NCBI RefSeq assembly: GCF_965279055.1
Contig: NZ_OZ257125.1
Span: forward strand, 3,162,001 to 3,226,000
Source: Hydrocarboniphaga sp965279055
GTDB taxonomy: Bacteria > Pseudomonadota > Gammaproteobacteria > Nevskiales > Nevskiaceae
Length of the DNA: 64,000 nt
Direction of reading: 5' to 3'
In this document: one piece after another, positions 9,001 to 20,548 of the stretch
How positions within the stretch are numbered: position 1 is the stretch's first letter
Layout of the letters: every line of letters begins with the position of its first letter
Translations under genes and position numbers: made by a program
Notes under the pieces: model-generated
What the model saw: only the letters and a program-made list of their open reading frames with translations
Told to the model about the DNA's origin: nothing
Database searches by the model: none

Positions 9001-9530
9001 CCTATGGCTGGTCCGACCTGCTGCCCTTGCTGCAGCTGGCTCACGCGTCGAGTCCCTCACCCCCAGCCCCTCTCCCCGAGGGAGAGGGGAGCAAGGCGAT
9101 GACGCGTGACGAGGCCCGGCGTGCTTTCGACGAGGCGATACTCGAACGCCTGGTCGCGCTCAATGCCGAACGCGCCGCCGAGGAGGCGCGCGGGCTGGTG
9201 CGCTGGCTGCGGCCGGAGTTCCAGAATCCGCAGCACCAGACTGCGCATCAGGACGAAATGGACGTCGTAACCGAGCAGACCGACGAGGCCGTCGACGTCG
9301 TCGCCAGGCCCGAGGCCAAGCCGTTGCCCTGGCCGAAAGACACCATCGAACAGGTCCGTGCCGTCGCCGAGCAGCTCGCGGCCAGTGCCGCGCCGCTGTC
9401 GGCCGACGAGCTTGCCGCCCGCTTCAGTTCGCGCGGCGCCTGGAAAAAGCGCCTGCCGCAGCTGCTGGACATGCTGGTGGCGCTCGGCCGCGCTCGTGAG
9501 CAGGGCGGCCGCTACTTCGGCCTGCGCTAG
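6009..9530 (+). CDS. MmeI-like single-chain restriction-modification enzyme (type IIG/IIL)
   Basis: A 1173-aa fusion of nuclease, methyltransferase and target recognition. Residues 60-90 carry D72-x9-E82-x-K84 (GRIDLYRRGAFVLESKK), the PD-(D/E)XK nuclease core as in MmeI. A helical connector follows to about 390. Methyltransferase motif I is DPACGSGNFL at 395-404, and motif IV is NPPY at 567-570, indicating N6-adenine methylation. The region from about 570 to 950 is the target-recognition part. It is visibly less GC-rich than the flanks (nt 7700-8850), a sign of exchange of specificity modules. A family E palindrome (9052-9092) encodes a Pro-rich linker near residue 1020. The last 60 residues look like a winged helix. 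No separate S, M or R gene is needed. It lacks recognisable helicase motifs. Confidence 0.88.
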   Translation: MAEIKADDADAFIAKWRGVAASELSTSQSFLSDLCRLLGVDTPHPTPELDYMYERPITFAHGDGSSSPGRIDLYRRGAFVLESKKLKVAAHTKGFADLLQLARGQAESYARALPVNEGRPPFLVVVDVGNRIELYSEFSRSGATYTPFPDPRSYQIALDDLRRPEIRERLRRVWLEPLSLDPSRESARVTREIAARLATLARSLELAGHTPELVAQFLMRCLFTMFAEDVRLLPEHSFRDLMIRHADKPDIAMRMLAQLWHEMDVGGFSAVLAGDVLRFNGKLFKHPDTLPLDREQVSLLIQAAKADWKHVEPAIFGTLLERALTPGERHKLGAHYTPRAYVERLVLPTVIEPLRAEWSDAQAAALTLAAEGKQDEAIAELRRFHHRLCTVRVLDPACGSGNFLYVTLEHLKRLEGEVLNSLDAIGARQTGLALGSERFDATAAETVDPHNLLGIEINPRAAAIAEVVLWIGYLQWHFRTRGDVQPPQPVIRDFRNIENRDAVLAYDRVEHVVDERGVPVTHWDGVTMKKSPVTGEDVPDESAQIVVERYVNPRKAEWPAADFVVGNPPYIGNKRMRLLLGKGYVDALRAAWNDVADTADFVMYWWDQCALDTRTGRSKRFGLITTNSLRQLFNRQITGRHLDAKKPLSLRFVIPDHPWIDSSDGADVRVALSVGDASEQPGRLVEVLNETPGLEGEVHVTLAEKIGHIHADLTVGAKVGSSIKLKANAGICFQGMNLVGKGFRLEPSELTALGYDPTRLPDVIKPHCNARDLMQGGDPCYVIDFFGFTAEEARRQQPSLYQRLLDRVKPERDQNNDAQRRRDWWLFGRANTALRKSWADLPRMILTPETSKHRVFSFVDRPFCPDHKLYAICLSDGWFHGVLSCEIQKIWSLQAGGRLGVGNDPTWTNTTCFSTYPFPPATSEHQAVIRGIAEQLDAHRKRQQAANADLTLTGMYNVLDKLRSGETLTAKERVIHEQGLVSVLRQVHDELDAAVLDAYGWSDLLPLLQLAHASSPSPPAPLPEGEGSKAMTRDEARRAFDEAILERLVALNAERAAEEARGLVRWLRPEFQNPQHQTAHQDEMDVVTEQTDEAVDVVARPEAKPLPWPKDTIEQVRAVAEQLAASAAPLSADELAARFSSRGAWKKRLPQLLDMLVALGRAREQGGRYFGLR
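9052..9092. repeat. Family E palindrome inside the restriction enzyme gene
   Basis: CCCCTCTCCCCGAGGGAGAG with flanking CCCTCACCCCC is read in frame as SPSPPAPLPEGEGSK, a linker between the recognition region and the C-terminal helical domain. It parallels the insertion in metG. Confidence 0.8.
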
Positions 9531-9536
9531 CCCGCG

Positions 9537-10187
9537 ATGAATCCGAAGAAGCGCCACGACATCTACCAGCGCCTGCGCGACGCCAACCCGGCGCCGACCA
9601 CCGAGCTGAACTACACGACGCCATTCGAGCTGCTGGTCGCGGTGGTGTTGTCGGCGCAGGCCACCGATGTCGGCGTCAACAAGGCGACGGCGAAGCTGTA
9701 CAAGGTCGCGAATACGCCGCAGAAGATCGTCGATCTCGGCCTGGAAGGCGTGCGCGAGCACATCAAGACCATCGGCCTGTTCAACGGCAAGGCGAAGAAC
9801 GTGATCGCGCTCAGCGAGATCCTGCTGCGCGAGCACGGCGGCGAAGTGCCGCGCGAGCGCGAGGCGCTGGAGGCGCTGCCCGGCGTCGGCCGCAAGACCG
9901 CCAACGTGGTACTAAATACCGCGTTCGGCGAGCACACCATCGCGGTGGATACGCATATCTTCCGCGTCGCCAATCGCACCGGCCTGGCAGCGGGCAAGAA
10001 CGTGCGCACGGTCGAGGACCGGTTGGTCAAGTTCACGCCCGAGGAGTTCGCGCGCGACGCGCATCACTGGCTGATCCTGCATGGCCGCTACGTGTGCAAG
10101 GCGCGCAAGCCCGAATGCCCGCGCTGCGTGATCGTCGATCTGTGCGAGTACAAACACAAAACCATGCCCCTGGCGCCGATCGACTGA
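9537..10187 (+). CDS. nth: Endonuclease III
   Basis: Bifunctional DNA glycosylase/AP lyase for oxidised pyrimidines, 216 aa. The helix-hairpin-helix reads LPGVGRKTANVVL, with catalytic Lys120 and Asp138 (IAVDTHIFRV). The 4Fe-4S loop is C187-x6-C194-x2-C197-x5-C203 near the C-terminus. All key residues are intact. The gene starts 6 bp after the restriction enzyme stop, so it may now be read through from that cassette. In many gammaproteobacteria nth lies beside rnf genes, which suggests the cassette entered between rnfB and nth. Confidence 0.97.
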   Translation: MNPKKRHDIYQRLRDANPAPTTELNYTTPFELLVAVVLSAQATDVGVNKATAKLYKVANTPQKIVDLGLEGVREHIKTIGLFNGKAKNVIALSEILLREHGGEVPREREALEALPGVGRKTANVVLNTAFGEHTIAVDTHIFRVANRTGLAAGKNVRTVEDRLVKFTPEEFARDAHHWLILHGRYVCKARKPECPRCVIVDLCEYKHKTMPLAPID

Positions 10188-10195
10188 GCTGGCTA

Positions 10196-10250
10196 GAACA
10201 AAACTCCGTTCCTCCCGAGTAGCGGGCTTGCCCGCGTATCGAGGGACGCC
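10196..10250 (+). repeat. Family B REP, single copy
   Basis: Begins GAACAAAACTCCGTTC, then CCCGAGTAG, a GCGGGC-TT-GCCCGC hairpin and GTATCGAGGGA. It is one half of the palindrome that makes up the tandem array at 18728-20548. It lies just after the nth stop. Confidence 0.9.
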
Positions 10251-10369
10251 ACGGATCCTTGCAGGCGCTTTACCTCAGCGACGTCCCACCCCTGTCGTTT
10301 CGGGTAGGGTGCCACGCCCGTCGCTGGCCGATAATGCCGCCCGAATCCTTATCCCTTGTAGAGAATCCC

Positions 10370-11512
10370 ATGGAAGCCAGCCCCGAAGAACTCGAGTTGT
10401 TCCGCGACAACGTGATCCGCTTTCTGAGCGACGAGGTCGAGCCGTATTACGAGCAATGGGAACGCGCCAGCATCTTCCCCAAGGAGCTGTACCTGAAGCT
10501 CGGCGAGGCCGGCCTGCTGTGCGTCGACCAGCCCGAGGAATACGGCGGCGCCGGCGCGCCGTTCGCGTTCTCGATGGTGGTGGTCGAGGAAGTCTCGCGC
10601 ATGGGTTTCCTGGCGCTGGCCTCCAACCTCACCGTGCACTCGGACATCGTCGCGCCCTACATCCTGCATCTGGGCAGCGAGGAGCAGAAGAAGAAGTATC
10701 TGTCACGCATGGCCAGCGGCGAGTGCATCGGCGCGATCGGCATGACCGAGCCCGGCGCCGGTTCCGATCTGCAGGGCATCAAGACCTCGGCGACCGCCGA
10801 CGGCGACAGCTACTTGATCAACGGCTCCAAGACCTTCATCACCAACGGCCAGCACGCCGGCGTGGTGGTGCTCGCGACCAAGACCGATCCGAAAGCCGGT
10901 GGCAAGGGCACGACGCTGTTCACGCTCGACACCTCGCTGCCGGGCTTCAAGCGCGGCCGCAACCTCGAGAAGATCGGCCTGCATGCGGCCGACACCAGCG
11001 AGCTGTTCTTCGACAACGTGCGTGTCGGCGCCAACGAGGTGCTCGGCCGCATCGGCGGCGGCTTCGGTCACCTGATCGACGAGCTGCCGCGCGAGCGCCT
11101 GGCGCTTGCCGTGTCCGCGGTCTGGCATGCGCAGGGCGCGCTGGAAAAGACCATCGAATACACCACCACGCGCAAGGCTTTCGGCAACCCGATCGCGAGC
11201 TTCCAGAACACGCGTTTCGAGCTGGCGAAGATCAAGACGGATATCGAAATCCATCGCGCCTACGTCGAGAAGTGCACGCAGCTCTATGCTGACAAGAAGA
11301 TGGACGCGACCACCGCCGCGATCGTCAAGCTCGCCACCACCGAGATGGAAGGCCGCGTCACCGATGCCTGCCTGCAGCTGTTCGGCGGTTACGGCTACAT
11401 GACCGAGTACCCGATCTCGCGCTACTGGGCCGACGCGCGCATCCAGCGCATCTACGGCGGCACCAGCGAGATCATGAAGGAAGTCATCGCCCGCTCTCTG
11501 GTCGGCCGCTAA
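10370..11512 (+). CDS. Acyl-CoA dehydrogenase, long-chain/isovaleryl type (copy 1)
   Basis: FAD enzyme of fatty-acid or branched acyl-CoA beta-oxidation, 380 aa. Landmarks are GAIGMTEPGAGSDLQGIKTSA (FAD/substrate loop), NGSKTFITNGQHA, DELPRERLALAV, and the C-terminal FGGYGYMTEYPI with IYGGTSEIMKE. In the branch with IYGGT rather than IYEGT the catalytic Glu sits in the ELPRERL helix, as in long-chain and isovaleryl enzymes. The ATG at 10370 begins the family-typical N-terminus; an in-frame ATG at 10259 lies directly after a REP element and is less likely. It is very similar to the gene at 20880. Confidence 0.93.
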   Translation: MEASPEELELFRDNVIRFLSDEVEPYYEQWERASIFPKELYLKLGEAGLLCVDQPEEYGGAGAPFAFSMVVVEEVSRMGFLALASNLTVHSDIVAPYILHLGSEEQKKKYLSRMASGECIGAIGMTEPGAGSDLQGIKTSATADGDSYLINGSKTFITNGQHAGVVVLATKTDPKAGGKGTTLFTLDTSLPGFKRGRNLEKIGLHAADTSELFFDNVRVGANEVLGRIGGGFGHLIDELPRERLALAVSAVWHAQGALEKTIEYTTTRKAFGNPIASFQNTRFELAKIKTDIEIHRAYVEKCTQLYADKKMDATTAAIVKLATTEMEGRVTDACLQLFGGYGYMTEYPISRYWADARIQRIYGGTSEIMKEVIARSLVGR

Positions 11513-11520
11513 GGCGCCAT

Positions 11521-11578
11521 TGTAGGAGCGGGCTTGCCCGCGACCTGCGAAGGGTCGCGGGCAAGCCCGCTCCTACAG
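11521..11578. repeat. Family A REPIN (GTAGGAGCGGGCTTGCCCGC pair)
   Basis: Two head-out inverted copies of the REP with GTAG head and GCGGGC-TT-GCCCGC hairpin, separated by about 10 nt. It lies between the convergent acyl-CoA dehydrogenase and exported-protein genes. Further family A pairs lie at 14994-15065, 30641-30699 and 34573-34640. Confidence 0.9.
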
Positions 11579-11588
11579 CTTGCAACGA

Positions 11589-12182
11589 TCATCCGTGATG
11601 ATCGTTGTCGTGCCGGTCCTTGCGGATGTTCTGGCTCTGGTGGTTTTCGCGTTGCTGCGCATGGTGCTGCTCGCTGGCGCTGATGTGGCCGTTGGCGGCG
11701 ATGCGGCTCTGGCTGCGATCGTCATGCGCCTGGCCACGCTCCAGCCGACTGGCTTCGCGATTGCTCACCGAGCCGTTTTCCACGCCGTTGGCGATACGCT
11801 GCTGCTGCTTGGCATCGCGCTGCACGTCGGCCTGCATGCGCTCGGACGACTTCGAATCCGGGTTGCCGGTGACGCCGTTGTGCTTGTCGGCATAGACGTC
11901 GCGGCTGACGCGATCCTGCGCGGCATTGATCTGCGCCTGTTCACGCGGCGAAACCGAGCCATTGTGATCGGCCTTCTGCTCCATCGCGTCGACATGCGCT
12001 TCCTGGTGCTGCAGCTGGCCGGCTTCGCGCGTGCTCAGCTGGCCCGACTGCAGGCCCTGGTCGATACGTTGCTCCTGCTTCGCGTCACGCTGCACGTCGG
12101 CAGCGGTGCTGCTCTGGGCGTAAACCGGTGCGGTGATCAGCGCCGACAGCGCCAGCGAATAAGCGGTTTTCTTGAGTTTCAT
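11589..12182 (-). CDS. Exported repetitive protein of unknown function
   Basis: A 197-aa protein with a clear signal peptide (MKLKKTAYSLALSALITAPVYA, cleavage near residue 22). The mature part consists of two copies of a 75-residue repeat with period 90 (residues 28-102 and 118-192). Each opens ADVQRDAK-x-QQRI, then a G-x-x-(S/N)G-x-(L/V)S-x-REA segment, then HVDAMEQ-type and GSVSPREQ-type helices. It is rich in Gln, Arg, His and Asp, highly charged and probably helical. Similar proteins occur in many beta- and gammaproteobacteria as hypotheticals. No enzymatic motif is visible. A periplasmic location is inferred. The upstream 100 bp hold no other gene. Confidence 0.8.
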   Translation of the reverse strand: MKLKKTAYSLALSALITAPVYAQSSTAADVQRDAKQEQRIDQGLQSGQLSTREAGQLQHQEAHVDAMEQKADHNGSVSPREQAQINAAQDRVSRDVYADKHNGVTGNPDSKSSERMQADVQRDAKQQQRIANGVENGSVSNREASRLERGQAHDDRSQSRIAANGHISASEQHHAQQRENHQSQNIRKDRHDNDHHG

Positions 12183-12286
12183 GTTGTGCTCCAGCCAATG
12201 AGTGCAAATTCGACTGGCAGCCGCGCGCGGTGTTCCCGCGTCACGCTTCCATGAACATTCTTTAACGCGAAATATTCAGCTCGGAC

Positions 12287-13306
12287 TCATCGCAGCGCGA
12301 GTAGCGCGAAGCTCGCCAGCCAGTGCTCGCCCATGTAGTCGCCGGCGATTTGCGGCAGTGCCGAGTGCAGATGTTCGCGCGCCGTCTGCAAGGCAAGCGC
12401 CCGCAGCGGATCGTCATCGGCCAGCCTCGCTGCGATCGAGCGCCAGCACCAGGCGCGGCTCAGGTTGAGCCCGTCCAGATGCGCGATCTTGCCGTCACTG
12501 CGATCGCTGACCATTGCCGGCGTGAACAGCGTCGCCGGCAGTCGCTGCGCCGCCTGCGGCAGAAAAGTCGCGAACCAGCGACGGAATTCGTCCAGCGGCA
12601 GCAGGCCGAGCTGACACTGCGCCTCGATCAGCGCCGGCGACAGGAAGTCGTCGCCGGAGGGCTCCCAGGCCTGGCAGGCGATGTCGCCGGAATACCAGCG
12701 ATGCGCGGCGCCGCTCAACAAAGCGAGGAGCTTCTCATCGCGCACCTGCAGCGCATATTCCCGTGCCACCGTCAGCGCGAACGCGGTGTTGCCGTGCGCG
12801 CCGGCGCGCACCGGATACGTCGCTATCGGCAGGTAGTCGTGAAAGCGAGCGACGAAGGCGTCGGCCAGCGGCTGCAGCGCAAGCGCCCAGCGCCGCGCAT
12901 CGTCGTGGCGCAGCAACTCGGCCTGCAGCATCAGCAGCCAGGCCCAGCCGTAGGGCCGCTCGAAGCCGCGACTCGATGCACGGGCGAGGTAGACGCATTC
13001 GGCGCCGACGATATCCGCAGTGAAACGCGCTTCGAAACGACGGCGGATTTCATCGCCGGCCTCGATCTGCGGATGCAGCCGCAGCAGTGTCGCCAGCAGC
13101 CAATGAGCGTGCACGCAGGAGTGCCAGTCGAAGCTGCCGTGAAACAGCGGATGCAGCACGCGCGGCGCCCGCGCGTCGGCATCGCCGTCGAGCACGTGAT
13201 CGAGCTTGTGCGGATATTCGCGATCGATATGGCCGAGCGCGATCGTCGCCATGCGCTGCGCCAGCGCCGCGTCGAGTCCAAGGGTGTCAGCGCCAGACGA
13301 GGACAT
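12287..13306 (-). CDS. DUF2891 domain protein
   Basis: Protein of 339 aa without a signal peptide. Conserved-looking blocks are HPLFHGSFDWHSCVHAHWLL near residue 55, ERPYGWAWLLML near 115, YPVRAGAHGNTAFAL near 165, and DGLNLSRAWCWRSIA near 285. They suggest an (alpha/alpha) barrel with His/Trp/Asp residues, as expected for DUF2891, whose function is unknown. Its start overlaps the DUF979 stop by 20 nt, so both are translated together. Its place after DUF969-DUF979 and near 5-oxoprolinase points to pyroglutamate or related peptide metabolism. Confidence 0.85.
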   Translation of the reverse strand: MSSSGADTLGLDAALAQRMATIALGHIDREYPHKLDHVLDGDADARAPRVLHPLFHGSFDWHSCVHAHWLLATLLRLHPQIEAGDEIRRRFEARFTADIVGAECVYLARASSRGFERPYGWAWLLMLQAELLRHDDARRWALALQPLADAFVARFHDYLPIATYPVRAGAHGNTAFALTVAREYALQVRDEKLLALLSGAAHRWYSGDIACQAWEPSGDDFLSPALIEAQCQLGLLPLDEFRRWFATFLPQAAQRLPATLFTPAMVSDRSDGKIAHLDGLNLSRAWCWRSIAARLADDDPLRALALQTAREHLHSALPQIAGDYMGEHWLASFALLALR

Positions 13307-14240
13307 ACAGGGCCACCGTGTTGAAAGCCAGCATCAGCAGCGCGGTCGGAAACTGGGCCTTGATCACCGCATTGCGATCCGGCAATTCCAGCAGCGCTGC
13401 CGGCACCAGGTTGAAATTCGCGGCCATCGGCGTCATCAGGGTCCCGCAGAAACCCGACAGCATGCCGATGGCGGCCATCACCGCCGGATCGCCGCCGAAA
13501 TGCTGCACGATCAGCGGCAGGCCGATGCCGGCGGTCATCACCGGGAACGCGGCAAAAGCATTGCCCATGATCACCGTGAACATCGCCATGCCCAGCGTGT
13601 AGACGATCACCGCGGCGAGGCGGCTGTCGGCCGGCATCGCCTGCGCCGCCAGATCGCCCACGACCTGGCCGACACCGGCGACCGCGAAAACCGCACCCAG
13701 CGCGGCGAGCATCTGCGGCAGCACCGCGGCCCAGCCGACCGAGTCGATCAGCCGACGGCCTTCGTGCAGCGGCGCGGACACCGGCTGTTTCAACAGCGCG
13801 AGCGCGATCAGCGTCGCGATGATCGCCGCAGCGGCCAGCGCCACCAAGGTCGCCTGCGCCGGATCGACGATCGCGTGACCGGAGGCCGCGAGTTGCTTGA
13901 ACAGCATCGTGCCGAGCACGGTGATGATCGGTAGCGCCAGCGCCGGCACGAACAGCTTCGAGCCGAGGCGCCGTGATGAAGCCTGGCGCTGCTCGTCGCT
14001 GGTGCTCGCCTTCGTCGCCGGCGCCACCCCGCCAATGCCGGCCAGCAACACCAGCGCGATCACCAGCAGGCCGTTGCCGAAATCGCCGAGCGCATCGCCG
14101 CCGAGAAAGCTCAGCGCGAGCAGCGCCCAGAACAGCGAGTTCTTCCAGCCGCGCGGTCGGCCGCGATCGAACAGGCCGATCATCGCGTAGGCCGCGAACA
14201 TCAGCCCGGCGACCGCATAGACTTCGGGCTTGCCGATCAT
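13287..14240 (-). CDS. DUF979 family membrane protein
   Basis: Polytopic inner-membrane protein of 317 aa with about eight to nine hydrophobic segments, for example AVAGLMFAAYAMIGL, GNGLLVIALVLLAGIGGV, ATLVALAAAAIIATLIALALL, and FNTVALYVLVW at the end. DUF979 proteins nearly always accompany DUF969 proteins and are thought to form one transporter. The ATG at 14240 overlaps the DUF969 stop (ATGA). A longer frame upstream lies inside the DUF969 gene and is not used. The substrate may be 5-oxoproline, judging by the neighbouring 5-oxoprolinase; this is inferred. Confidence 0.85.
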   Translation of the reverse strand: MIGKPEVYAVAGLMFAAYAMIGLFDRGRPRGWKNSLFWALLALSFLGGDALGDFGNGLLVIALVLLAGIGGVAPATKASTSDEQRQASSRRLGSKLFVPALALPIITVLGTMLFKQLAASGHAIVDPAQATLVALAAAAIIATLIALALLKQPVSAPLHEGRRLIDSVGWAAVLPQMLAALGAVFAVAGVGQVVGDLAAQAMPADSRLAAVIVYTLGMAMFTVIMGNAFAAFPVMTAGIGLPLIVQHFGGDPAVMAAIGMLSGFCGTLMTPMAANFNLVPAALLELPDRNAVIKAQFPTALLMLAFNTVALYVLVWR

Positions 14241-14932
14241 GCCGGCATGTCGTCCTGCGCGCGCGGCTGCATCAGCGCGCGGCTCAGGCGACGCTCGAAC
14301 AGCGCCAGCCGCGTGCCATGAATCAGCAGTGCCGCGATCGCGCTCGGGATCGCCCATAGCGACAGGTGCAGCGGCTCGACGATGACGCCGTTGCCTTCGA
14401 GAAAGCCCTTGATCAGCAGGATAGAGCCGATCGCGATGAACACGTCCTCGCCGAAGAACAGCGCGACGTTGTCGGTGGCCGCGGCGTGCGCGCGGATGCG
14501 CTCGTGCCAGCGCGGCGGCAGCTCGCCGTAGCGCGCCTGCGCCGCGGCCAGCGCCATCGGCGCGACCAGGGGCCGCACCATCTGCGGATGGCCGCCGAGC
14601 GAGATCAGGCCCATCGCGGCGCTGCCCTGTCGCAGCACGAAATAAATCGTCAGCAGGCGCGCGGTCGTCATTCGTTCGAGCCTGGCGACCAGCGTGCCGG
14701 CCCGTTCACGCAGCCCGGCGCGTTCGAGCACGCCGATTACCGGCAGCACCAGCCAGACCACGCCGACATATCGGCTCTCGTTGAAGGCCTTGCCGAAAGC
14801 GGCGATCACCGCGACCACGTCGAACCCTGCGGCGAGCCCGGTGACCAGGGCCGCAAACGCGATCACCGGCAGCGGATTCAGCCGCAGCGCGAAACCGGCG
14901 ACGATCACCGCGATACCGAGCAATTTGATCAT
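14237..14932 (-). CDS. DUF969 family membrane protein
   Basis: Inner-membrane protein of 231 aa and probable partner of DUF979. The ATG at 14932 gives the N-terminus MIKLLGIAVIVAGFALRLNP, a typical first helix; the frame upstream reads Arg-rich non-family sequence. Other features are the hydrophobic stretch around GLAAGFDVVAVIAAFGKAFNE, and an internal motif LISLGGHPQMVRPLVAPMA that is strongly conserved in look. It lies 126 nt after the 5-oxoprolinase stop, separated by a family A REPIN, so it may be partly insulated from that gene. Confidence 0.85.
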   Translation of the reverse strand: MIKLLGIAVIVAGFALRLNPLPVIAFAALVTGLAAGFDVVAVIAAFGKAFNESRYVGVVWLVLPVIGVLERAGLRERAGTLVARLERMTTARLLTIYFVLRQGSAAMGLISLGGHPQMVRPLVAPMALAAAQARYGELPPRWHERIRAHAAATDNVALFFGEDVFIAIGSILLIKGFLEGNGVIVEPLHLSLWAIPSAIAALLIHGTRLALFERRLSRALMQPRAQDDMPA

Positions 14933-14993
14933 GCGGACTCCGATGTGGATGCGGCGGTATCGCAATACTCGCACCGTCGATGCGGGAACTGCA

Positions 14994-15058
14994 CCTGTAG
15001 GAGCGGACCCTGTCCGCGACTGTGCCGGTGCAGCCCCGGTCGCGGACAGGGTCCGCTC

Positions 15059-15065
<7 letters not shown>
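14994..15065. repeat. Family A REPIN overlapping the 3' end of the 5-oxoprolinase gene
   Basis: Inverted pair with the variant core GTAGGAGCGGACCCTGTCCG. The right-hand arm supplies the last residues and the TAG stop of the 5-oxoprolinase gene on the minus strand, because the GTAG head is read as CTG-TAG. Confidence 0.88.
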
Positions 15066-18685
<3,620 letters not shown>

Positions 18686-18727
18686 CGGCTGCGATGGTGG
18701 GTGTCAGCGGACACTTTAGCCGAGCCG

Positions 18728-20548
18728 GCTGCAGCGCGAGCAAAACTCCGTTCGTCCCGAGTCGCCGCTTGCGGCGTATCGAGGAGCCGGATCGCCGTCG
18801 GATCCCTCGATACGCGCCTTCGTCGCTACTCGGGACGAACGGGGTTTGCTCGGGCCACAACAGCGGCACGCCTTCAACGTTGTTTCGACGCGCTGGTACC
18901 AACGACTGCCCGCTGCAGCGCGAGCAAAACTCCGTTCGTCCCGAGTCGCCGCTTGCGGCGTATCGAGGAGCCGGATCGCCGTCGGATCCCTCGATACGCG
19001 CCTTCGTCGCTACTCGGGACGAACGGGGTTTGCTCGGGCCACAACAGCGGCACGCCTTCAACGTTGTTTCGACGCGCTGGTACCAACGACTGCCCGCTGC
19101 GGCGCGAGCAAAACTGCGTTCGTCCCGAGTAGCCGCCTGCGGCGGAGCCAGGGACCGGATCGCGGTCGGATCCCTCGATACGCGACTTCGTCGCTACTCG
19201 GGACGAACGGGGTTTGCTCGGACCGCAACAGCGGCACGCCTTCAACGTTGTTTCGACGCGCTGGTACCAACGACTGCCCGCTGCGGCTGGAACAAAACTC
19301 CGTTCGTCCCGAGTCGCCGCTTGCGGCGTATCGAGGGGCCTGATCGCCGTCGGATCCCTCGATACGCGACTTCGTCGCTACTCGGGACGAACGGGGTTTG
19401 CTCGGGCCACAACAGCGGCACGCCTTCAACGTTGTTTCGACGCGCTGGTACCAACGACTGCCCGCTGCGGCTGGAACAAAACTCCGCTCGTCCCGAGTAG
19501 CCGCTTGCGGCGTATCGAGGGGCCTGATCGCGGTCGGATCCCTCGATACGCGACTTCGTCGCTACTCGGGACGAACGGGGTTTGCTCGGGCCACAACAGT
19601 GGCGCGCCTTCAACGTTGTTTCGACACGCTGCCACCAACGACTGCTCGCTGCGGCGCGAGCAAAACTGCGTTCGTCCCGAGTAGCCGCTTGCGGCGTATC
19701 GAGGGGCCGGATCGCCGTCGGAGCCCTCGATGCGCGACTTCGTCGCTACTCGGGACGAACGGGGTTTGCTCGGACCGCAACAGCGGCACGCCTTCAGCGT
19801 TGTTTCGACGCGCTGGTACCAACGACTGCCCGCTGCGGCGCGAGCAAAACTGCGTTCGTCCCGAGTAGCCGCTTGCGGCGTATCGAGGGGCCGGATCGCC
19901 GTCGGAGCCCTCGATGCGCGACTTCGTCGCTACTCGGGACGAACGGGGTTTGCTCGGACCGCAACAGCGGCACGCCTTCAGCGTTGTTTCGACGCGCTGG
20001 TACCAACGACTGCCCGCTGCGGCGCGAGCAAAACTGCGTTCGTCCCGAGTAGCCGCTTGCGGCGTATCGAGGGGCCGGATCGCCGTCGGAGCCCTCGATG
20101 CGCGACTTCGTCGCTACTCGGGACGAACGGGGTTTGCTCGGACCGCAACAGCGGCACGCCTTCAGCGTTGTTTCGACGCGCTGGTACCAACGACTGCCCG
20201 CTGCGGCGCGAGCAAAACTGCGTTCGTCCCGAGTAGCCGCTTGCGGCGTATCGAGGGGCCGGATCGCCGTCGGAGCCCTCGATGCGCGACTTCGTCGCTA
20301 CTCGGGACGAACGGGGTTTGCTCGGACCGCAACAGCGGCACGCCTTCAGCGTTGTTTCGACGCGCTGGTACCAACGACTGCCCGCTGCGGCGCGAGCAAA
20401 ACTGCGTTCGTCCCGAGTAGCCGCTTGCGGCGTATCGAGGGGCCGGATCGCCGTCGGATCCCTCGATACGCGACTCCGTCGCTACTCGGGACGAACGGGG
20501 TTTGCTCGGACCGCAACAGCGGCACGCCTTCAGCGTTGTTTCGACGCG
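18728..20548. repeat. Tandem array, about 9.9 units of 184 bp, built from family B REP palindromes
   Basis: The motif CGTTCGTCCCGAG recurs (one C-to-T variant in unit 5) at 18749, 18933, 19117, 19301, 19485, 19669, 19853, 20037, 20221 and 20405, exactly 184 bp apart. Each unit contains two inverted REPs (outer arms near 28 nt ending GAGTAGC, inner hairpins GCCGC-TT-GCGGC and GCGAC-GAA-GTCGC, then TATCGAGGG) plus a 70-bp spacer. Four units in a row (19669-20404) are identical by eye, and units 1 and 2 are almost identical, so copies were added or homogenised recently. As 184 is not a multiple of 3, reading frames through it shift and I regard it as non-coding. It lies between a small ORF and the 5-oxoprolinase start. 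Confidence 0.95.

Noticed and set aside
18728..20548. CRISPR array
   Set aside because: Repeats are 184 bp and contiguous, with no short repeat and unique spacer alternation, and no cas gene is present.
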